Shown: piece by piece, positions 61,711-64,000 of the stretch | Position numbering within the stretch: position 1 is the stretch's first letter | Layout: the number at the start of each line of letters is the position of its first letter | Assembly (NCBI GenBank): GCA_003342895.1 | Contig: PTFA01000533.1 | Span: 1 to 64,000 of the forward strand | From: Casuarius casuarius | Taxonomy: Eukaryota > Chordata > Aves > Casuariiformes > Casuariidae | DNA length: 64,000 nt | Direction of reading: 5' to 3' | The notes under the pieces: model-generated | Seen by the model: only the letters and a program-made list of their open reading frames with translations | Database searches by the model: none | Told to the model about the DNA's origin: nothing | Translations under genes and position numbers: made by a program

Positions 61711-64000
61711 TTTTGTCTTTGTCAAGTCTTGAGGGAAAAAAAGTTTGCCTGGAAAAGTTGTATAGGTTATAATACTCTTATAATACATCTGGATGATGTT
61801 TTATAAAGGGTTATAATAAATACGTATTTTGTTGTTAGTATTTCATCTTGTACAATTTTACTGAGAGAAAATCTAATGATCTTGGGAAGCTACTGACCTG
61901 TTGAGACTCTAATTACTCCCACCTGTAGGTTTTGGTTAAAGTCATAAATAGATATGAATAAAAGGAAAGATGAAATGGATTACACATCTCTTCTTGGGCC
62001 TTCCACTGGAAGTATGTGTGGAGAGGGGAGAAAGAATCCTACCAGATTTTAATTTCATTTGGCAATTTTTGTATGAGATTGTACAAAGAAAAGGACTGTG
62101 CTTAAAGGCTTGGGGGATTCTTTCTCGTCCCACATAATAGCCTCCTAATTGCCCTTGTCAATGATGCAGTCAGCTGATAAATTCATGACATAATGATGCC
62201 CAAGAATCACTGTGAAGTAGTATGTTCACTTGAATGCAAACTGGATGAGTCTAGAGATGCTGTCTTCCAATTTTTAGCCCTTGACCAAAATGAGTGGAAA
62301 GGCACTCCTACATATAAACTTCCTGTTTTGCAGTCCACTGAAAGGATGTGCTGTGAGGAAAGAAGTTGTTTTCCAGCTGAACTGGATTTCCATCTGGAGC
62401 CAGCTCAAGCCAGTAGGCAAAGCAAGCGGCAGGCTGTGGGGTGTGGTCCCATGCCTACTTGGCCTGTGCCAAGGAATGGGAATCAATTATTCCAGTTCGA
62501 ACGGCTAATCCCTGCTTCCCATTTGCAAAGCTCTTTGCTCCTGTTGCTACAGGAATGGTAAAGGTATAGCTGAGTAGGTGCTGGGTTCCTCCCCTAACAG
62601 CTACTGCAGAAAAAGAAAGTGCTGCTCTTCCTTCTAGCCCCGTCTTTCACTTTCTGCTACAGACGCAGGGTGTCCCATGGGCCCCCACCCCTGCACTAAG
62701 GGGGTGTGGGTGCAGGAACGGCTGTTGGGCCCAGATAGGAGATTAGCTGAAGGCAGGAGTCCTGCACTGCTAGGGAAGGAGAGTTAATTAAAAACAAAAA
62801 CAAAAACAAAAACCTTGAATTTTACAATATTAAAAAATACATTATTTCGTCATATTAATGACTTTTTTGTTTTGCTTTAACTAGCTGCCTAGGAAGAGGG
62901 ATGCACTGCAAACAGAAAAGGTACTTTAGAAGTCTGCAAAACCTGCAGATATAATTAAAGGTAAGCCCATGTATGTATGAACGTGTTGTCATTATTTATG
63001 TAGTGCTTTGTGCAATACATGCATTACATTGACACCTACTTTTCAATATTAAAGTGTTCAACCATTTTGTTTACACGCAGGAAACAAGCAAGGATTTTCC
63101 TGGCAGAATATATCTCTGGCTTTGTCACTGTGCTACACCTCATTGCTCTGAAGGCGTGTTTGGCACAGAATACGGTCTGGCTGCTTTATGTGCAAACTGG
63201 GGTCAGTGGGTATGTCTTCATGGTATAATGGCAAGCCAGAAGGGATGCCTGAACTAGCTCTGAGACTGTGTTAATATGGCTGTGCTGCATTCTGGAATAC
63301 AAATGGCATGTTCAGTCATGTAGAGCTATGTTGCCTGTGGTCATCCCTCTTGACACTGTGCTAAATGGGAGTTCATAGCTGCAAGAACAGGAAACTCTGG
63401 GGATGCTCAGGTATGGTAAAAATAGAAGAAAAAAATAGTCTAGTGATTACACCATGAAAACAAAGTCCTGTGTTACCATAAGCAAAGTCCAGTTGGTGCT
63501 GAGCTTCTTCCTGTGGCTCCATATCAGAAGCACCTGCTGCAGTTTCAAGGATCAATACTGGATCTGGCAATACTTGCAAGGGGGGTGTTGGTGAACGAAG
63601 ATGAGGGAAATGATAGAAACACAAAGCATTGTTGCAGATCTTTGTTTTAGTCTGCACTCTGTACTATGGCTCGTTCCTAATTTGTGAAGATTTATACAAA
63701 ACCTCCAGTTTCTGCAAGTTAAGTTAGTGGGACTGTTTACGCAAGAAAATTAAGACTGATGCATGTGCTTTTAGTATCTTTAGAATGGTTTCCCCTAGGA
63801 GAGAAAAAAAAATCTATGTTTTTCCAACTCTCCTTTGTTCTGATATGGCTGAACTATCATCTTCCCCTTCTAAGTGTGCAAAACAAAATATTGTCTCTTA
63901 TTCAGAACTCTTGTTATCATGCTATTATTTCCTTTGCCTGGGACATTTCTTTGAACTTTTTTCCCTTCTATTAAGAATGAGAGCGTTTACTCATTATTGT
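61711..64000. other. Intergenic to right edge, no gene seen
   Basis: A short (AAAAAC)n tract at 62,790-62,813 and chance frames only. A 122-codon frame at 62,193-62,561 has no recognisable similarity. Confidence 0.5.

Overview
The window looks like vertebrate, most probably bird, nuclear DNA. It holds several CR1-type LINE fragments (3' ends closing on the TTCTATGATTC / TTCTGTGATTC pattern typical of sauropsid CR1), long non-coding stretches, GT-AG introns, and an almost unchanged RHOB gene in a CpG-rich island. Three protein genes can be supported. The gene order (RHOB next to an SLC7A9-family transporter) fits my recollection of the RHOB-SLC7A15 neighbourhood in mouse; I could not check this.

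Layout. 1-1.7 kb: the 3' part of an unrecognised, GC-rich open frame that runs off the left edge, followed by two AATAAA signals. 1.8-15.5 kb: intergenic, with a CR1 relic, a 21-22 bp minisatellite and an exact 27 bp tandem duplication. 15.5-18.16 kb: RHOB on the minus strand (3'UTR, intronless CDS, 5'UTR, TATA/CCAAT promoter). An assembly gap of 335 N cuts the distal promoter. 18.5-24.5 kb: intergenic with a CR1 tail. 24,531-25,124: an intact, intronless but strongly diverged Rho-family GTPase on the plus strand, with changes at the residues that normally drive GTP hydrolysis. 25.1-46.2 kb: intergenic, with polypurine microsatellites, a ~0.94 kb CR1 and a second CR1 in opposite orientation. 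46.2-55.8 kb: a six-coding-exon SLC7 light-chain amino-acid transporter on the minus strand, which can be followed from ATG to stop (481 aa). 55.8-64 kb: AT-rich intergenic DNA in which I see no gene.

Function. RHOB encodes an endosomal/plasma-membrane Rho switch, and its promoter has CCAAT, GC and CRE-like elements. The second Rho-like gene keeps nucleotide-binding, effector-loop and prenylation features but has lost the residues for GTP hydrolysis, so it may be an atypical, constitutively GTP-bound family member like Rnd or RhoH. The transporter is a predicted partner of an SLC3 heavy chain and is unrelated in function to the two GTPases. The Rho-like GTPase is the most unusual item. The second is the transporter, which is intact here although its likely human counterpart is a pseudogene.
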